Assembly (NCBI RefSeq): GCF_001590905.1
Contig: NZ_BCTT01000002.1
Span: 62,001-126,000, forward strand
DNA: 64,000 nt
DNA from: Serratia grimesii NBRC 13537
GTDB taxonomy: Bacteria > Pseudomonadota > Gammaproteobacteria > Enterobacterales > Enterobacteriaceae
Reading direction: 5' to 3'
Position numbers and translations under genes: made by a program. The notes under the pieces were generated by a model. That model was not told the DNA's origin, ran no database searches, and saw only the letters and a program-made list of their open reading frames with translations. Every line of letters begins with the position of its first letter. Positions within the stretch are counted from its first letter, which is position 1. Positions 33,955 through 43,701 of this stretch are shown here, one piece after another.

Positions 33955-36060
33955 ATGGCACGCACTACCCCCCTCGAACGCTACCGCAATATCGGCATCT
34001 CGGCGCACATTGATGCCGGCAAAACCACCACCACCGAGCGGATTCTATTTTACACCGGGGTCAGTCACAAGCTGGGCGAGGTGCACGACGGCGCAGCCAC
34101 CATGGACTGGATGGCACAGGAACAGGAACGCGGTATTACCATTACCTCGGCGGCAACAACCTGCTTCTGGAACGGCATGCAGCATAATTACCCGCAACAT
34201 CGTATCAATATTATCGACACCCCAGGCCATGTGGACTTTACCATTGAGGTCGAACGTTCCATGCGCGTGTTGGACGGCGCGGTCATGGTGTATGACTCAG
34301 TGGGCGGCGTGCAACCGCAGTCAGAGACCGTCTGGCGCCAAGCCAATAAATACAAAGTGCCACGTCTGGCGTTCGTCAACAAAATGGACCGCGTCGGTGC
34401 TGACTTTTTCCGCGTACGTAAAATGATGATCGAGCGTCTGAAGGCGAACCCCGTTCCGATCGTCATCCCCATTGGCGCCGAAGATCACTTCACCGGCGTG
34501 GTGGATTTAGTCCGAATGAAGGCCATTTTGTGGGACGAGGCAACGCAAGGCATGAGCTTCAGCTTTGAAGAGATCCCCGCTGAACTGCGCGACATGGCCC
34601 AAGAGTGGCGAGATAAAATGATCGAGGCCGCTGCCGAAGGTTCGGAAGAACTGATGGATAAATACCTCAATCAGATGCCGTTGAGCGAAGAAGAGATCGT
34701 TCGCGGCCTGCGCCTGCGCACCGTAGCGGGGGAAATCCAGCCCATGTTGTGCGGTTCAGCATTCCGCAATAAGGGGGTGCAGCGCATGCTCGATGCGGTG
34801 ATCGAACTGATGCCCTCACCGCTCGACGTTCCCCCTATGGAAGGCCATGACGAGCACGACAATATTGTTATCCGCCGGGCGTCTGATGACGAAAAATTTT
34901 CTGCGTTGGCGTTTAAACTGATGACCGACCCTTTTGTCGGTCAACTGACCTTCGTGCGCGTCTACTCCGGTGTGCTCACCAAAGGCAGCAGTGTCTACAA
35001 CCCGATCAAAAGTAAAAAAGAGCGTATTGGCCGCATTGTGCAAATGCACGCCAACGATCGCAAAGATGTCGAAGAACTGCACGCCGGTGATATCGCCGCC
35101 TGTGTGGGGCTCAAAGACGTCACGACCGGTGACACCCTGTGCGATCCTAACGCCATCATCACGCTGGAAAAAATGGTGTTTCCAGAACCGGTTATCGCAC
35201 AAGCCATTGAGCCGAAAACCAAGGCCGATCAAGAGCGAATGGGGATTGCGCTGCAACGACTCTCCTCCGAGGATCCTTCTTTCCGCGTGCGCACAGATGA
35301 AGACTCCGGCCAGACCATTATTTACGGCATGGGAGAATTACACCTGGAAATCATCGTTGACCGCATGCGGCGCGAATTTGGTGTAGCAACCACCACCGGT
35401 AAACCACAGGTATCTTACCGTGAAACCCTACGTAAACGCGTGACCGACGTAGAAGGTAAATTCGTGCGTCAGTCTGGCGGTAAAGGCCAGTACGGTCACG
35501 TGGTGTTTACAGTAGAACCCAATGAACCGGGCAAAGGCTTCGAGTTTATCGATGAAATAAAAGGCGGTGTGATCCCGGGGGAATTTATTCCGGCGGTAAA
35601 AAAAGGCGTACTGGAAGCACTGAACAATGGCGTATTGGCCGGTTATCAGGTGGTGGATGTTAAAGTGCACCTGACTTTCGGCTCATACCACGACGTTGAC
35701 TCTTCAGAGCAAGCTTTCCGCATGGCGGCGATCTTTGGCTTCAAAGAAGCCTGCCGTCAGGCTGACCCGGTCATCCTCGAGCCGATCATGTCGGTAGAAG
35801 TAGAAACGCCTGAGGACTACGCCGGTAGCGTGATGGGTGATCTGTCGTCTCGGCGCGGTATGGTGCAAGGGATGGAGGATCTCCCGGGCGGCGGTGGCAA
35901 GGAAATTCACGCCAAGGTGCCGCTGTCCGAGATGTTCGGCTATTCAACCACCCTGCGATCGATGTCGCAGGGCCGCGCAACCTACACGATGGAGTTCAGC
36001 CATTACGCTGAAGCCCCCCGGAATGTGGCCGAAGAGATCATCCACCACAGTAAACGTTAA
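33955..36060 (+). CDS. fusA: Second elongation factor G (EF-G paralogue)
   Basis: A 701-aa protein close to E. coli FusA (704 aa) along its length, with G1 AHIDAGKTT (17-25), G2 RGITITSA (59-66), G3 DTPGH (87-91) and NKMD (141-144), and domains II to V ending [21 protein letters not shown]. All GTPase elements are intact, unlike GTPase-less EF-G2 types. It stands alone between sfuC and a DMT exporter and not in the rpsL-rpsG-fusA-tufA operon, so it is almost surely an additional copy. It may be a specialised translocation or ribosome-recycling factor or a fusidic-acid-tolerant form; the sequence cannot tell. AGAAAGG precedes the start. Confidence 0.9.
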   Translation: MARTTPLERYRNIGISAHIDAGKTTTTERILFYTGVSHKLGEVHDGAATMDWMAQEQERGITITSAATTCFWNGMQHNYPQHRINIIDTPGHVDFTIEVERSMRVLDGAVMVYDSVGGVQPQSETVWRQANKYKVPRLAFVNKMDRVGADFFRVRKMMIERLKANPVPIVIPIGAEDHFTGVVDLVRMKAILWDEATQGMSFSFEEIPAELRDMAQEWRDKMIEAAAEGSEELMDKYLNQMPLSEEEIVRGLRLRTVAGEIQPMLCGSAFRNKGVQRMLDAVIELMPSPLDVPPMEGHDEHDNIVIRRASDDEKFSALAFKLMTDPFVGQLTFVRVYSGVLTKGSSVYNPIKSKKERIGRIVQMHANDRKDVEELHAGDIAACVGLKDVTTGDTLCDPNAIITLEKMVFPEPVIAQAIEPKTKADQERMGIALQRLSSEDPSFRVRTDEDSGQTIIYGMGELHLEIIVDRMRREFGVATTTGKPQVSYRETLRKRVTDVEGKFVRQSGGKGQYGHVVFTVEPNEPGKGFEFIDEIKGGVIPGEFIPAVKKGVLEALNNGVLAGYQVVDVKVHLTFGSYHDVDSSEQAFRMAAIFGFKEACRQADPVILEPIMSVEVETPEDYAGSVMGDLSSRRGMVQGMEDLPGGGGKEIHAKVPLSEMFGYSTTLRSMSQGRATYTMEFSHYAEAPRNVAEEIIHHSKR

Positions 36061-36068
36061 GATCAGTG

Positions 36069-36090
36069 CCTGCCGTGGTACCACGGCAGG
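36069..36090. terminator. Perfect palindrome hairpin between convergent EF-G and DMT genes
   Basis: CCTGCCGTGGT directly abuts ACCACGGCAGG, a 22-base perfect palindrome 8 bases after the EF-G stop and 2 bases before the convergent stop. No long T run; probably a shared terminator. Confidence 0.55.
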
Positions 36091-36092
36091 TG

Positions 36093-37058
36093 CTACTCCT
36101 TAGCAGCCAGTGACACCACCACCGGCTGTGGCTTAATCCGCATCGCGTACACCACGCCAATGATCAGGCAGGCAATGCCACCCACAGTCAACAACGGTGG
36201 CCACGCCTGACGCAGCATAAAGGTATAGGCTAGCCCTGCCAGAATTTCGAATACGATCAACGGCCCTACCAACACTGTTGGCAAACGCTGGCTCGCCTCA
36301 TTCCAGCACAGTGCACCAATCCACGAGCACAGCATGCCAATAGCAATCATCAAAGGAATAAACACACCCGGTCTTGGACCAAACGGCAATGCAAATGCTG
36401 GCTGGGTCATCGCCAACTGCCCACAAACCAACAGATAGCCCACCAGCGCCAGCGGCAACGTCACCACCCCCTGCGCCGTCGCCCAGGTTGCAGGTCTTTG
36501 ATTTGGGTTTTCCCGCAACCAGCGGGCATTGCGCAGCGGGAACCAGGTCCAACACGCCACTGCCACTAACGCCAGTCCCAGGCCACTGCTATAGCGCCAA
36601 ACGTCGATCGGCGTCGTATTGCCTTGCAGTTCGGCAACATTAACCAGCGCCAATCCACAGGCGATCAACACCAAGGCTGGTGTCAGTTTGCGCCACGAAA
36701 GTCGGCCATCGTGCCGGCTGTAAAACAGATTCGCAGTTACCGAAATCACCACCGGCAATGTGCCGATAATCATGGTGGAAACCGGTGCGCCAGTACGTTG
36801 TATTGCACTGGCCAGACACAGGTAATACAACAAGTTACCGATAGCGGTCAGTTTTAACGCTGCCAACCAATCGTTACGTCGTAACTTTTTTAACCGATGG
36901 CGATCCAACCACGCCAGGGGTAACGCTATCAGGCCAAAAGCCAGGTAACGCCCGGTAGATTGCAACGCCGCAGGATACTCAGGGATCAATACTGGGCCGA
37001 CAAAGATCAACCCCCACATCAGCCCAGCCGATAAGGCAAATAACACGCCAACAAACAT
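36093..37058 (-). CDS. EamA/DMT-superfamily transporter
   Basis: A 321-aa protein with ten predicted membrane helices and two EamA repeats; the first begins LFALSAGLMWGLIFVGP and has the conserved AIQRTGAPVSTMIIGTLPV segment near 84-102. DMT proteins export amino acids or other metabolites. It follows the AraC gene by 102 bases on the same strand, and the regulator probably controls it. The substrate is unknown; members with this layout have been linked to amino acid and drug efflux. Confidence 0.82.
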   Translation of the reverse strand: MFVGVLFALSAGLMWGLIFVGPVLIPEYPAALQSTGRYLAFGLIALPLAWLDRHRLKKLRRNDWLAALKLTAIGNLLYYLCLASAIQRTGAPVSTMIIGTLPVVISVTANLFYSRHDGRLSWRKLTPALVLIACGLALVNVAELQGNTTPIDVWRYSSGLGLALVAVACWTWFPLRNARWLRENPNQRPATWATAQGVVTLPLALVGYLLVCGQLAMTQPAFALPFGPRPGVFIPLMIAIGMLCSWIGALCWNEASQRLPTVLVGPLIVFEILAGLAYTFMLRQAWPPLLTVGGIACLIIGVVYAMRIKPQPVVVSLAAKE

Positions 37059-37160
37059 AGTGACTCCATCAACAACCGGGCGAATCAGTCTGAGCCCGTG
37101 AAAAAACCTGGGGTCAGCCTAGCCCACTGATGCGAGGAAATATTGTATCAGGTTGCTGTT

Positions 37161-38033
37161 TTAGCGGGTCGTAACCTGTTTTTGATAACGCACAGGTGTG
37201 ACACCGTAACGATTAGCAAAGGCGCGCGTTAAATGTGCCTGATCGGTTAACCCTGTCGCTGCGGCGACCTGTGCCGCAGGCATACCGCGTCCCAGCATCT
37301 GTTTGGCCTGTGACAAACGAATTGCCATCAGCATCTGCTGGGGCGACACATGGTATTCAGCTTTGAATTTACGCAGAAAATGATAGGGACTGAGGGAGAC
37401 CAACGATGCCAATTGGTCCAAGGTAATAACAGCGGAGAAGTTGTCGTGCAGGTAACTTTTGACGATCTCAAAACGGTGCGCCGGCTCCGCCTTCAATGAT
37501 TTGGCTACCTGGATATGAGGACGAAAAATAGCGATAACCTGCAATAATAGACTGTCAATCGTAAGCGGATCATGAGTTTGCCACAGTGCTGCCAGCGTGG
37601 CGGACAATTGCCGTGCCGCCTGAGGGTCTTGACGCACCGCATCGGTGAACCAAAACCCCTGCTCACCGGACAACAGTTCCAGTGTCGCCGGTTCCAAATA
37701 GAGCATGCGGTAATTCCAGCCGCCAACGGTTTCCGCCTCGCCGGTATGCAGTTCATCCGGGTTCATCAACACCAGCGACCCCGGCGCTGCCAGATGTTGC
37801 GCCCCACGGTAGCGGAAACGCTCGGCACCAAAATCGACGGTCCCGATGGCAAAAGCGTCATGTGTATGTGGTTCAAAAGCATAGCGCTCAATATGCGCGT
37901 GATAAAGCTCTACGCCCGGCACCTGAGACAACTGTCGGAACTGTGCGTTATCTTTTTCGAAAGGAAATTGCTGAGGAACACCCTGCACCGTACCGCCCCG
38001 TCTGTATGCCACTTGTGGTTGTATGATAGTCAA
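37161..38033 (-). CDS. AraC-family regulator
   Basis: A 290-aa regulator. An N-terminal cupin-like AraC binding domain (HAHIERYAFEPHTHDAFAIG, quoted as YAFEPHTHDAF; residues 52-62) is followed by a double HTH, VITLDQLASLVSLSPYHFLRKFK and ATGLTDQAHLTRAFANRYGVTP. It has the typical LNPDE-like MNPDELHTGE segment. The neighbour downstream is the DMT exporter, its likely target, an arrangement common for AraC regulators of small-molecule exporters. Confidence 0.85.
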   Translation of the reverse strand: MTIIQPQVAYRRGGTVQGVPQQFPFEKDNAQFRQLSQVPGVELYHAHIERYAFEPHTHDAFAIGTVDFGAERFRYRGAQHLAAPGSLVLMNPDELHTGEAETVGGWNYRMLYLEPATLELLSGEQGFWFTDAVRQDPQAARQLSATLAALWQTHDPLTIDSLLLQVIAIFRPHIQVAKSLKAEPAHRFEIVKSYLHDNFSAVITLDQLASLVSLSPYHFLRKFKAEYHVSPQQMLMAIRLSQAKQMLGRGMPAAQVAAATGLTDQAHLTRAFANRYGVTPVRYQKQVTTR

Positions 38034-38201
38034 AGTGACGTAGTTTGAGTAGTGTACCGCCCGGTACTCTGGACGCTGCGGCGCATTCAGCGTAGGGTAT
38101 TTTACCCAGTGTCTGGTACCTGCAATTGAGTACCGGCCTATCGATTATCCCGCCGCAGAGTGGGAACACAGTCTTTAACCCCCTGAAAGTAAGAGGCAAC
38201 A

Positions 38202-39635
38202 ATGTATCCAGATACTCAACTCTATATTGATGGACAATGGCGCAACGCAGTTGCTGGCAAAACCACACCCGTCACTAATCCCGCTACCGATGAGGTTATT
38301 GGCAGTGTGGCACACGCCACAGCAGCCGATCTCGATCTGGCGCTGACCGCAACCGAGCGCGGCTTCAAGATTTGGCGTGAAACCTCTGCCTATCAGCGGG
38401 CAAACCTGATGCGTAAAGCCGCAGCATTATTGCGTGAACGTGCAGAGAAAATTGCCGTGATCATGAGTCAGGAACAAGGCAAACCGGTGGCACAAGCCAA
38501 GGTTGAGATCCTTAACTCGGCGGACGTAATTGACTGGTTTGCTGGCGAGGCCAGCCGCACCTATGGCCAGATTATCCCATCTCGTAGCCAGGACGTTCAG
38601 CAGCAAACGCTGAAACTGCCGGTAGGACCGGTTGCCGCATTCACGCCGTGGAACTTCCCGATTAACCAGATTGTACGCAAACTGTCCGCCGCGCTGGCAG
38701 CCGGGTGTTCAATCATTATTAAAGGTCCGGAAGAAACCCCAGCCTCACCGGCTGAGCTGATTCGCGCCTTTGCCGATGCGGGCATTCCTGCTGGCGTGAT
38801 CGCGTTGGTATACGGCACCCCAGCAGAAATCTCCGAATACCTGATCCCACACCCAACCATTCGCAAGATCTCGTTCACCGGTTCCACCCGCGTGGGCAAA
38901 CATCTGGCGGCGCTGGCCGGTCAGCATATGAAAAAAGCCACCATGGAGCTGGGCGGTCATGCCCCAGTACTGATTTTTGACGATGCCGATCTCGATGCCG
39001 CCGCTAAAGAGCTGGCACTGGCCAAGTTCCGCAATGCCGGACAGGTCTGTATTGCCCCGACCCGCTTCCTGATCCAACAAGGCGTTTATGAAGCCTTTGT
39101 CGAGAAATTCACAGCAGCAGTACGCGACATCAAGCTGGGCAACGGTCAGCAAGAAGGTGTGACCATGGGGCCAATGGTGCTGCAACGCAGCGTAGATGCC
39201 ATTGAAGCCTTCGTGAAAGATGCCATCTCCGAAGGGGCCAAAGCCACCACCGGCGGCAAACGTGTAACGGGTCCCGGCAATTTCTTTGAACCGACAGTGT
39301 TGCGCGATGTCCCCTTGAGTGCTCGTGCGATGTCCGAAGAGCCGTTTGGCCCGGTCGCCCTGCTGCGGTCATTTGCGACCTATGAGGAAGCTATCGCGGA
39401 GGCCAATCGCTTGCCTTACGGTTTGGCGGCCTATGCATACAGCCGCAGCATTGCGACCGTGAACGCGCTGGGACGCGATGTGGAAAGCGGCATGCTCAGC
39501 ATCAATCACATTGGTTTTGGCCTGCCTGAAACACCGTTTGGCGGGGTCAAAGACTCCGGTCACGGCACCGAAGGCGGCAGCGAAGCGATCGAGTCCTATC
39601 TGGAAACCCGCTTTGTCACCGTGGCTGGCCGTTAA
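38202..39635 (+). CDS. NAD(P)-dependent aldehyde dehydrogenase (succinate-semialdehyde dehydrogenase-like)
   Basis: A 477-aa ALDH. The cofactor site is FTPWNFP, GSTRVGK and the glutamate is in MELGGHAP; the catalytic cysteine is in [12 protein letters not shown] near 283. The sequence TRF after the cysteine and the general form match the SSADH/aldehyde dehydrogenase group (GabD-like), but the substrate is not certain. It stands between an AraC gene and a terminator as a single gene. A separate 168-base gap contains no other ORF. Confidence 0.88.
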   Translation: MYPDTQLYIDGQWRNAVAGKTTPVTNPATDEVIGSVAHATAADLDLALTATERGFKIWRETSAYQRANLMRKAAALLRERAEKIAVIMSQEQGKPVAQAKVEILNSADVIDWFAGEASRTYGQIIPSRSQDVQQQTLKLPVGPVAAFTPWNFPINQIVRKLSAALAAGCSIIIKGPEETPASPAELIRAFADAGIPAGVIALVYGTPAEISEYLIPHPTIRKISFTGSTRVGKHLAALAGQHMKKATMELGGHAPVLIFDDADLDAAAKELALAKFRNAGQVCIAPTRFLIQQGVYEAFVEKFTAAVRDIKLGNGQQEGVTMGPMVLQRSVDAIEAFVKDAISEGAKATTGGKRVTGPGNFFEPTVLRDVPLSARAMSEEPFGPVALLRSFATYEEAIAEANRLPYGLAAYAYSRSIATVNALGRDVESGMLSINHIGFGLPETPFGGVKDSGHGTEGGSEAIESYLETRFVTVAGR

Positions 39636-39656
39636 TTAATGTAAGCGACAAAAAAA

Positions 39657-39681
39657 TGCCCCGTTCTTACGGGGCATTTTT
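39657..39681. terminator. Bidirectional terminator between aldehyde dehydrogenase and hydrolase genes
   Basis: TGCCCCG-TTCTTA-CGGGGCA with TTTTT on the plus side and a run of A on the left that serves as T run on the minus strand. Confidence 0.88.
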
Positions 39682-39682
39682 A

Positions 39683-40591
39683 TCATCGGGCTTTGTCGAA
39701 CAGTTCTCGTGCCGCCGGGGTTAAACCCAGCATATGAATGCAGGCATGTACCATGCCCGGCAGCCGTTCACAGCGAACCGCGACCCCGTCCTCCTGCAAA
39801 CGCCTGGCATAATGCTCCGCCTCATCGCGCAGCGGGTCATACTCGCAACTCAAAATGGTTGCCGGTGGCAATCGGCTTAACGTTGCTGCATGCAAGGGTT
39901 CTGCGTAAGGATCGCAATTATTGTGCTCTTCAGGCAGATACTGACTCCAGCAAAATGCCATCACTTCCCGTGTCAGGAAATAGCCTTGTGCGTAATCGGC
40001 ATAGCTGGTCGTATCCATAGCCCGGCTCAGTGCCGGGTACAGCAATAACTGATGATCAATCTGCGGGCCATCCCGGTCACGGGCCAATAACGCAACGGCC
40101 GCAGCCAAGTTGCCACCCGCACTGTCACCACCAACCGCGATACGTGTGGCATCGAACCCCCACTCATCCGCCTGTTCAATCACACCGCACAACGCCTGAT
40201 ACACGTCATCTAACGGCCGTGGGTAGGGGTATTCCGGCGCCAGACGATAATCAACCGACAGGATCATTCGGCCAGTAGCATTGGCCAGCGCCTGGCAAGG
40301 CCGGTCATACAACGCCAGTGAGCCCAGACACCAGCCGCCACCGTGGGCGTACAACATTGCCGGTATGGACTCACCGGTGTCCACTCCCAGCGGCGTGTAA
40401 GCACGAATGGCAATATCGTGACCGTCGTTGGCAGTGACCCATCCATTTTTAATCCCCCCACTGGCTTCCGCCTCGCCTTGCAAGTGTAACAGCCCGCTTT
40501 CTGCCGCAGCACGCATCTCAGACAGAGACTCCGGTGCCGCTGCCTGCGCCGCGACGGACAAGAAGTGGGCAATCTGCGGATTAAGCGGCAT
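39683..40591 (-). CDS. Alpha/beta hydrolase of the hormone-sensitive-lipase family (esterase)
   Basis: A 302-aa protein from ATG 40591, where GGAGGG stands upstream; the longer frame to 40690 lies inside the neighbour. The oxyanion motif HGGGW (near 79) and nucleophile elbow GGDSAGGN (S near 153) mark the HSL/Aes esterase group. A catalytic Asp (SCEYDPLRDE) and His (GMVHACIHM) complete the triad. It overlaps the next gene by 11 bases, so the two hydrolases are coupled. Substrates are probably short-chain esters. Confidence 0.85.
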   Translation of the reverse strand: MPLNPQIAHFLSVAAQAAAPESLSEMRAAAESGLLHLQGEAEASGGIKNGWVTANDGHDIAIRAYTPLGVDTGESIPAMLYAHGGGWCLGSLALYDRPCQALANATGRMILSVDYRLAPEYPYPRPLDDVYQALCGVIEQADEWGFDATRIAVGGDSAGGNLAAAVALLARDRDGPQIDHQLLLYPALSRAMDTTSYADYAQGYFLTREVMAFCWSQYLPEEHNNCDPYAEPLHAATLSRLPPATILSCEYDPLRDEAEHYARRLQEDGVAVRCERLPGMVHACIHMLGLTPAARELFDKAR

Positions 40592-41477
40592 CAGCGTTAC
40601 CCTCCAGCAAGAAAGGTACCACCAACGCAATAAACGCCTCATGAGACTCTTCGGTAATGAAATGTCCACACCCAGCGACCGTTTCACCACGCAGGTTAGT
40701 CGCGTTATCGCGCAACGTTAAAAAAGGCGCATCAGCGGTAGCATGCTCAGCTCCTATGGTCATTACCGGCATGGTAAGTTGAGATTCTGCGCGGCGTAGA
40801 TTTTGCCGAATGGTCTCCGGAATGGCGCGGTAGTAATCAAAACCGGCTCGTAAGCTACCCGGTGCCGAATAGGCTGTGATATAGGTTTCCGCCGCGACCC
40901 GATCACGGCGATAAGACCAACGATTAAAGATATAGCTGAGGTACTCTCGCTCACGGCCCAACGTCAATGCCTCCGGCAGATCCGTCAGTTGGTTGAACAT
41001 GAAATGCCACAGAAAAATGTTTTGTTCCGCGGGCACAAAAATCGGCGGTGCGGGCGCCAGCCCAGGGATCACCGCCTCCGTCAATACCAGCCCCGTAACC
41101 GCCTGTGGGAAGTCACTTGCCATCGCGTAGCCGATCCACATCCCTATATCATGTCCGACCAATTGATAACGCGCATGCCCCAATTGCAACATGGTTTGGT
41201 GCAACGTGGCTGCGACGCTGCCGGTGTCATAGCCGCCACGAGGCTTGTCTGAATCCCCGATACCCGGGGGATCCACCGCGATGGCCTTAAAACCGGCCGC
41301 CGCCAGTGCCTGCATGACATAACGCCAGGTGTACCAGGTTTGTGGCCAGCCGGGAATCAACAGCACCGGTTGACCTTCGCCGAGCGTGACACAGTGAATA
41401 CGGTTGCCATTTACTCGCACATAGACGTGTTCGTGTTCAGGTCCATGTTGCATGGACCCGTTATTTTGCAGTGTCAT
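40581..41477 (-). CDS. Alpha/beta hydrolase (epoxide hydrolase/haloalkane dehalogenase-like)
   Basis: A 298-aa protein. HGxP-like IPGWPQTWYTW (43-53) forms the oxyanion region, the nucleophile is Asp in LVGHDIGMWIG (near 112) rather than Ser, and the histidine is in GCGHFITEE. An Asp nucleophile suggests epoxide hydrolase or dehalogenase chemistry and not esterase chemistry. It belongs to a minus-strand cluster with the TIM-barrel isomerase upstream and the HSL esterase downstream, spaced 29 bases from the former. Substrate unknown. Confidence 0.82.
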   Translation of the reverse strand: MTLQNNGSMQHGPEHEHVYVRVNGNRIHCVTLGEGQPVLLIPGWPQTWYTWRYVMQALAAAGFKAIAVDPPGIGDSDKPRGGYDTGSVAATLHQTMLQLGHARYQLVGHDIGMWIGYAMASDFPQAVTGLVLTEAVIPGLAPAPPIFVPAEQNIFLWHFMFNQLTDLPEALTLGREREYLSYIFNRWSYRRDRVAAETYITAYSAPGSLRAGFDYYRAIPETIRQNLRRAESQLTMPVMTIGAEHATADAPFLTLRDNATNLRGETVAGCGHFITEESHEAFIALVVPFLLEGNADAA

Positions 41478-41506
41478 TGGTGTTCTCCGTGAAGGAATAT
41501 TGTGGC

Positions 41507-42562
41507 TCAGCGCAGGCCAAGCAACGTATTGATTTGCTGTTGGTCAACCGGCGCACCGGCAAAATCATCGAACACCTTGTCGGTAACATTGATGATATGG
41601 TCATGTATAAAGGCCGCCCCTTCGCGCGCCCCATCCAGCGGGTGTTTTAGGCAGCATTCCCACTCCAACGTTGCCCACCCTTGGTAACCATGCTGTGTCA
41701 GTCGCGAAAATATACCCTTGAAATCCACCTGTCCGTCGCCCAACGAACGGAAACGCCCCGCGCGTTCAGTCCACGACTGATAACCACCGTAAATACCCTG
41801 TCGCCCGGTCGGGTTAAACTCCGCGTCCTTAACGTGGAACATACGAATGAAATCCTTATAAATATCTATGTAGTCCAGATAGTTAAGCTGTTGCAGCACA
41901 AAGTGGCTTGGATCGAACAGTATCTGGCAACGCGGATGACCGCCAACGCGTTGATGGAACATTTCGAAGGTCACACCGTCGTGCAGGTCTTCGCTGGGAT
42001 GGATTTCATAACATAAGTTCACCCCTTGCTCGTCACAGGCATTGAGCACCGGCAACCAGCGTTTGGCTAACTCATCGAAAGCCGTTTCAATCAACCCCGC
42101 CGGCCGCTGTGGGAACGGGAATAAATAGGGCCAGGCCAGTGAGCCTGAAAACGTGCCCATCTCGCTCAGCCCCAGTCGTGCAGAGGCTTTAGCCGCCAAC
42201 AGCAACTGCTGGTGCGCCCACTCACCGCGTGCCTTTGGATTGCCGTGCAAAGCCGGTGGCGCAAAACTGTCACATAGCGCATCGTAGGCCGGATGTACCG
42301 CCATCAACTGACCAAAAATGTGGGTGGTCAGTTCGCTGACCTCAAGTCCGTGTTCTGCCAACATACCGACCAGATCGTCGCAATATGTCTGGCTTTCTGC
42401 GGCAGTAGCCAAATCAAACAGGCGGCTATCCCACGCAGGGATCTGTAGGGCTTTAAAACCGGTTTTTGCGGCCCAGTCGGCAATCGTCGGCAGGCTGTTA
42501 AAAGGTGCAGCATCGTCACTAAATTGTGCGAGGTGCAGGCTTGGACCTTTCAGGGTTTTCAT
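41507..42562 (-). CDS. Sugar phosphate isomerase/epimerase (xylose isomerase-like TIM barrel)
   Basis: A 351-aa protein; ATG 42562 is chosen because GGGAG lies 6 bases upstream, while the 42592 start sits inside the operator. The AP endonuclease-2/TIM barrel fold is seen with LCYEIHPSEDLHDG (E and H ligands), CQILFDPSHFVLQ and HVKDAEF and ends with the ATLEWECCLKHPLDG glutamate. These are the metal ligands typical of IolE/IolH and AP_endonuc_2 sugar enzymes. It starts the cluster of three metabolic genes controlled by the divergent TetR. Confidence 0.85.
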   Translation of the reverse strand: MKTLKGPSLHLAQFSDDAAPFNSLPTIADWAAKTGFKALQIPAWDSRLFDLATAAESQTYCDDLVGMLAEHGLEVSELTTHIFGQLMAVHPAYDALCDSFAPPALHGNPKARGEWAHQQLLLAAKASARLGLSEMGTFSGSLAWPYLFPFPQRPAGLIETAFDELAKRWLPVLNACDEQGVNLCYEIHPSEDLHDGVTFEMFHQRVGGHPRCQILFDPSHFVLQQLNYLDYIDIYKDFIRMFHVKDAEFNPTGRQGIYGGYQSWTERAGRFRSLGDGQVDFKGIFSRLTQHGYQGWATLEWECCLKHPLDGAREGAAFIHDHIINVTDKVFDDFAGAPVDQQQINTLLGLR

Positions 42563-42573
42563 CGTAAACTCCC

Positions 42574-42597
42574 ATTGTTTGTCGATTGACAAACAAT
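42574..42597. promoter_or_regulatory. TetR-type operator between the isomerase and the regulator
   Basis: ATTGTTTGTC and GACAAACAAT are perfect 10-base arms with a 4-base spacer. It sits just before the SD of the isomerase gene, 106 bases from the divergent TetR gene, which most likely binds it. Confidence 0.68.
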
Positions 42598-42703
42598 AGG
42601 CTCAAATGAATTCTTCAGCAAGCGAATTTTAAAAAATCGTTGGTGTTACAGTGGATTTAAGCGATCCTATTTCACTGAAAGTTCGATAAACAAGGGCAGA
42701 TGA

Positions 42704-43297
42704 ATGGCAGGCAGACCACGTGAGTTCGACCGCGAACAGGCATTAGTTAAAGCACGCGACCTCTTTTGGCGGCAGGGATATGAAGGCACATCGATGTCGG
42801 ATTTAGTGGCCGAGCTGGGCATTGCCTCCGCACGTATTTACAAAGCGTTTGGCTCGAAAGAGCTGTTGTTCCGTGAAGCAATCGCCTGTTACGAAAGCCA
42901 TGAAGGCGGGTTTGCCGATCGTGCATTCAGTGAGGAAAGCCGTGTACATACGGCAATAAAACGCATGTTATACGACGCGGTGGCGCTCTACAGTCGTGCT
43001 GATTTGCCACAAGGCTGTATGGTGGTTTCTTCTGCGGCCAGTGTCAGCGACGAAAACGCCGATATCAAAACCTGGTTGGCAGAACACCGCCGGCTACGCA
43101 CTCAGGGCATTATTGAACGCCTACAGACTGCGGTAACCGCGGGCGAACTGCCAGCCGACACCGATGTCGAAAGCCTCGGTGATTATTTTGCCGTCTTCCT
43201 GCACGGCTTGTCGGTACAAGCTCGTGATGGTGTCAGTCGGGCCAGATTAGACGCCGCGGTGAAAATTGCGCTATCGCCATTGGAAAGCAGCCGTTAA
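42704..43297 (+). CDS. TetR-family regulator of the hydrolase/isomerase cluster
   Basis: A 197-aa regulator with the HTH LGIASARIYKAFGSKELLF (31-49) and a C-terminal helical domain. It is divergent from the isomerase gene and shares a 141-base promoter region with a perfect operator. It should repress the three-gene cluster until an unknown ligand binds. Its stop touches that of the convergent cupin gene. Confidence 0.87.
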   Translation: MAGRPREFDREQALVKARDLFWRQGYEGTSMSDLVAELGIASARIYKAFGSKELLFREAIACYESHEGGFADRAFSEESRVHTAIKRMLYDAVALYSRADLPQGCMVVSSAASVSDENADIKTWLAEHRRLRTQGIIERLQTAVTAGELPADTDVESLGDYFAVFLHGLSVQARDGVSRARLDAAVKIALSPLESSR

Positions 43298-43600
43298 TCA
43301 CTCCGGCATATCAAAAATCACCAGGGTGCCGTGGCTGCCCGCCAGCACCCGGTGAGGTACACCAGCGGCTGCCTGATACAATTGGCCGGCGTTGACCGTA
43401 ATAGCCTCGCCCTGCACTTCAAGCCGCAACTGCCCAGCGATCACCAACAATCCTTCATGATAATCATGAACTTCATCGGCAATTGCCTGCTTATCCATCC
43501 GTAACACTTTGATGTTGGCCGAACCGACGCGTCCCAATACGCGGGAACGCCATGCCTGCGGTAAATCGGCAGCCAACGCGGTAAGATCGAACAATGACAT
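43298..43600 (-). CDS. Cupin-domain protein
   Basis: A 100-aa single-cupin protein. The motifs are EVHDYHEGLLVIAGQLRLEVQG (residues 43-64) and YQAAAGVPHRVL near 76; two histidines and a glutamate form a plausible metal site. Function unknown; small cupins act as isomerases, dioxygenases or ligand sensors. Confidence 0.78.
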   Translation of the reverse strand: MSLFDLTALAADLPQAWRSRVLGRVGSANIKVLRMDKQAIADEVHDYHEGLLVIAGQLRLEVQGEAITVNAGQLYQAAAGVPHRVLAGSHGTLVIFDMPE

Positions 43601-43701
43601 AAATTATTCACTCGCAAGCAGCGCCCATCGCGCTACCGCAATTTACGCCCTCACGCGCAAACAGTTAAATAACCAATACTTTTAACCTATAGCCAAGCGG
43701 C

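Noticed and set aside
33955-36060. Housekeeping fusA
   Set aside because: rpsL, rpsG and tufA are not beside it, and the gene lies among iron-transport and exporter genes.
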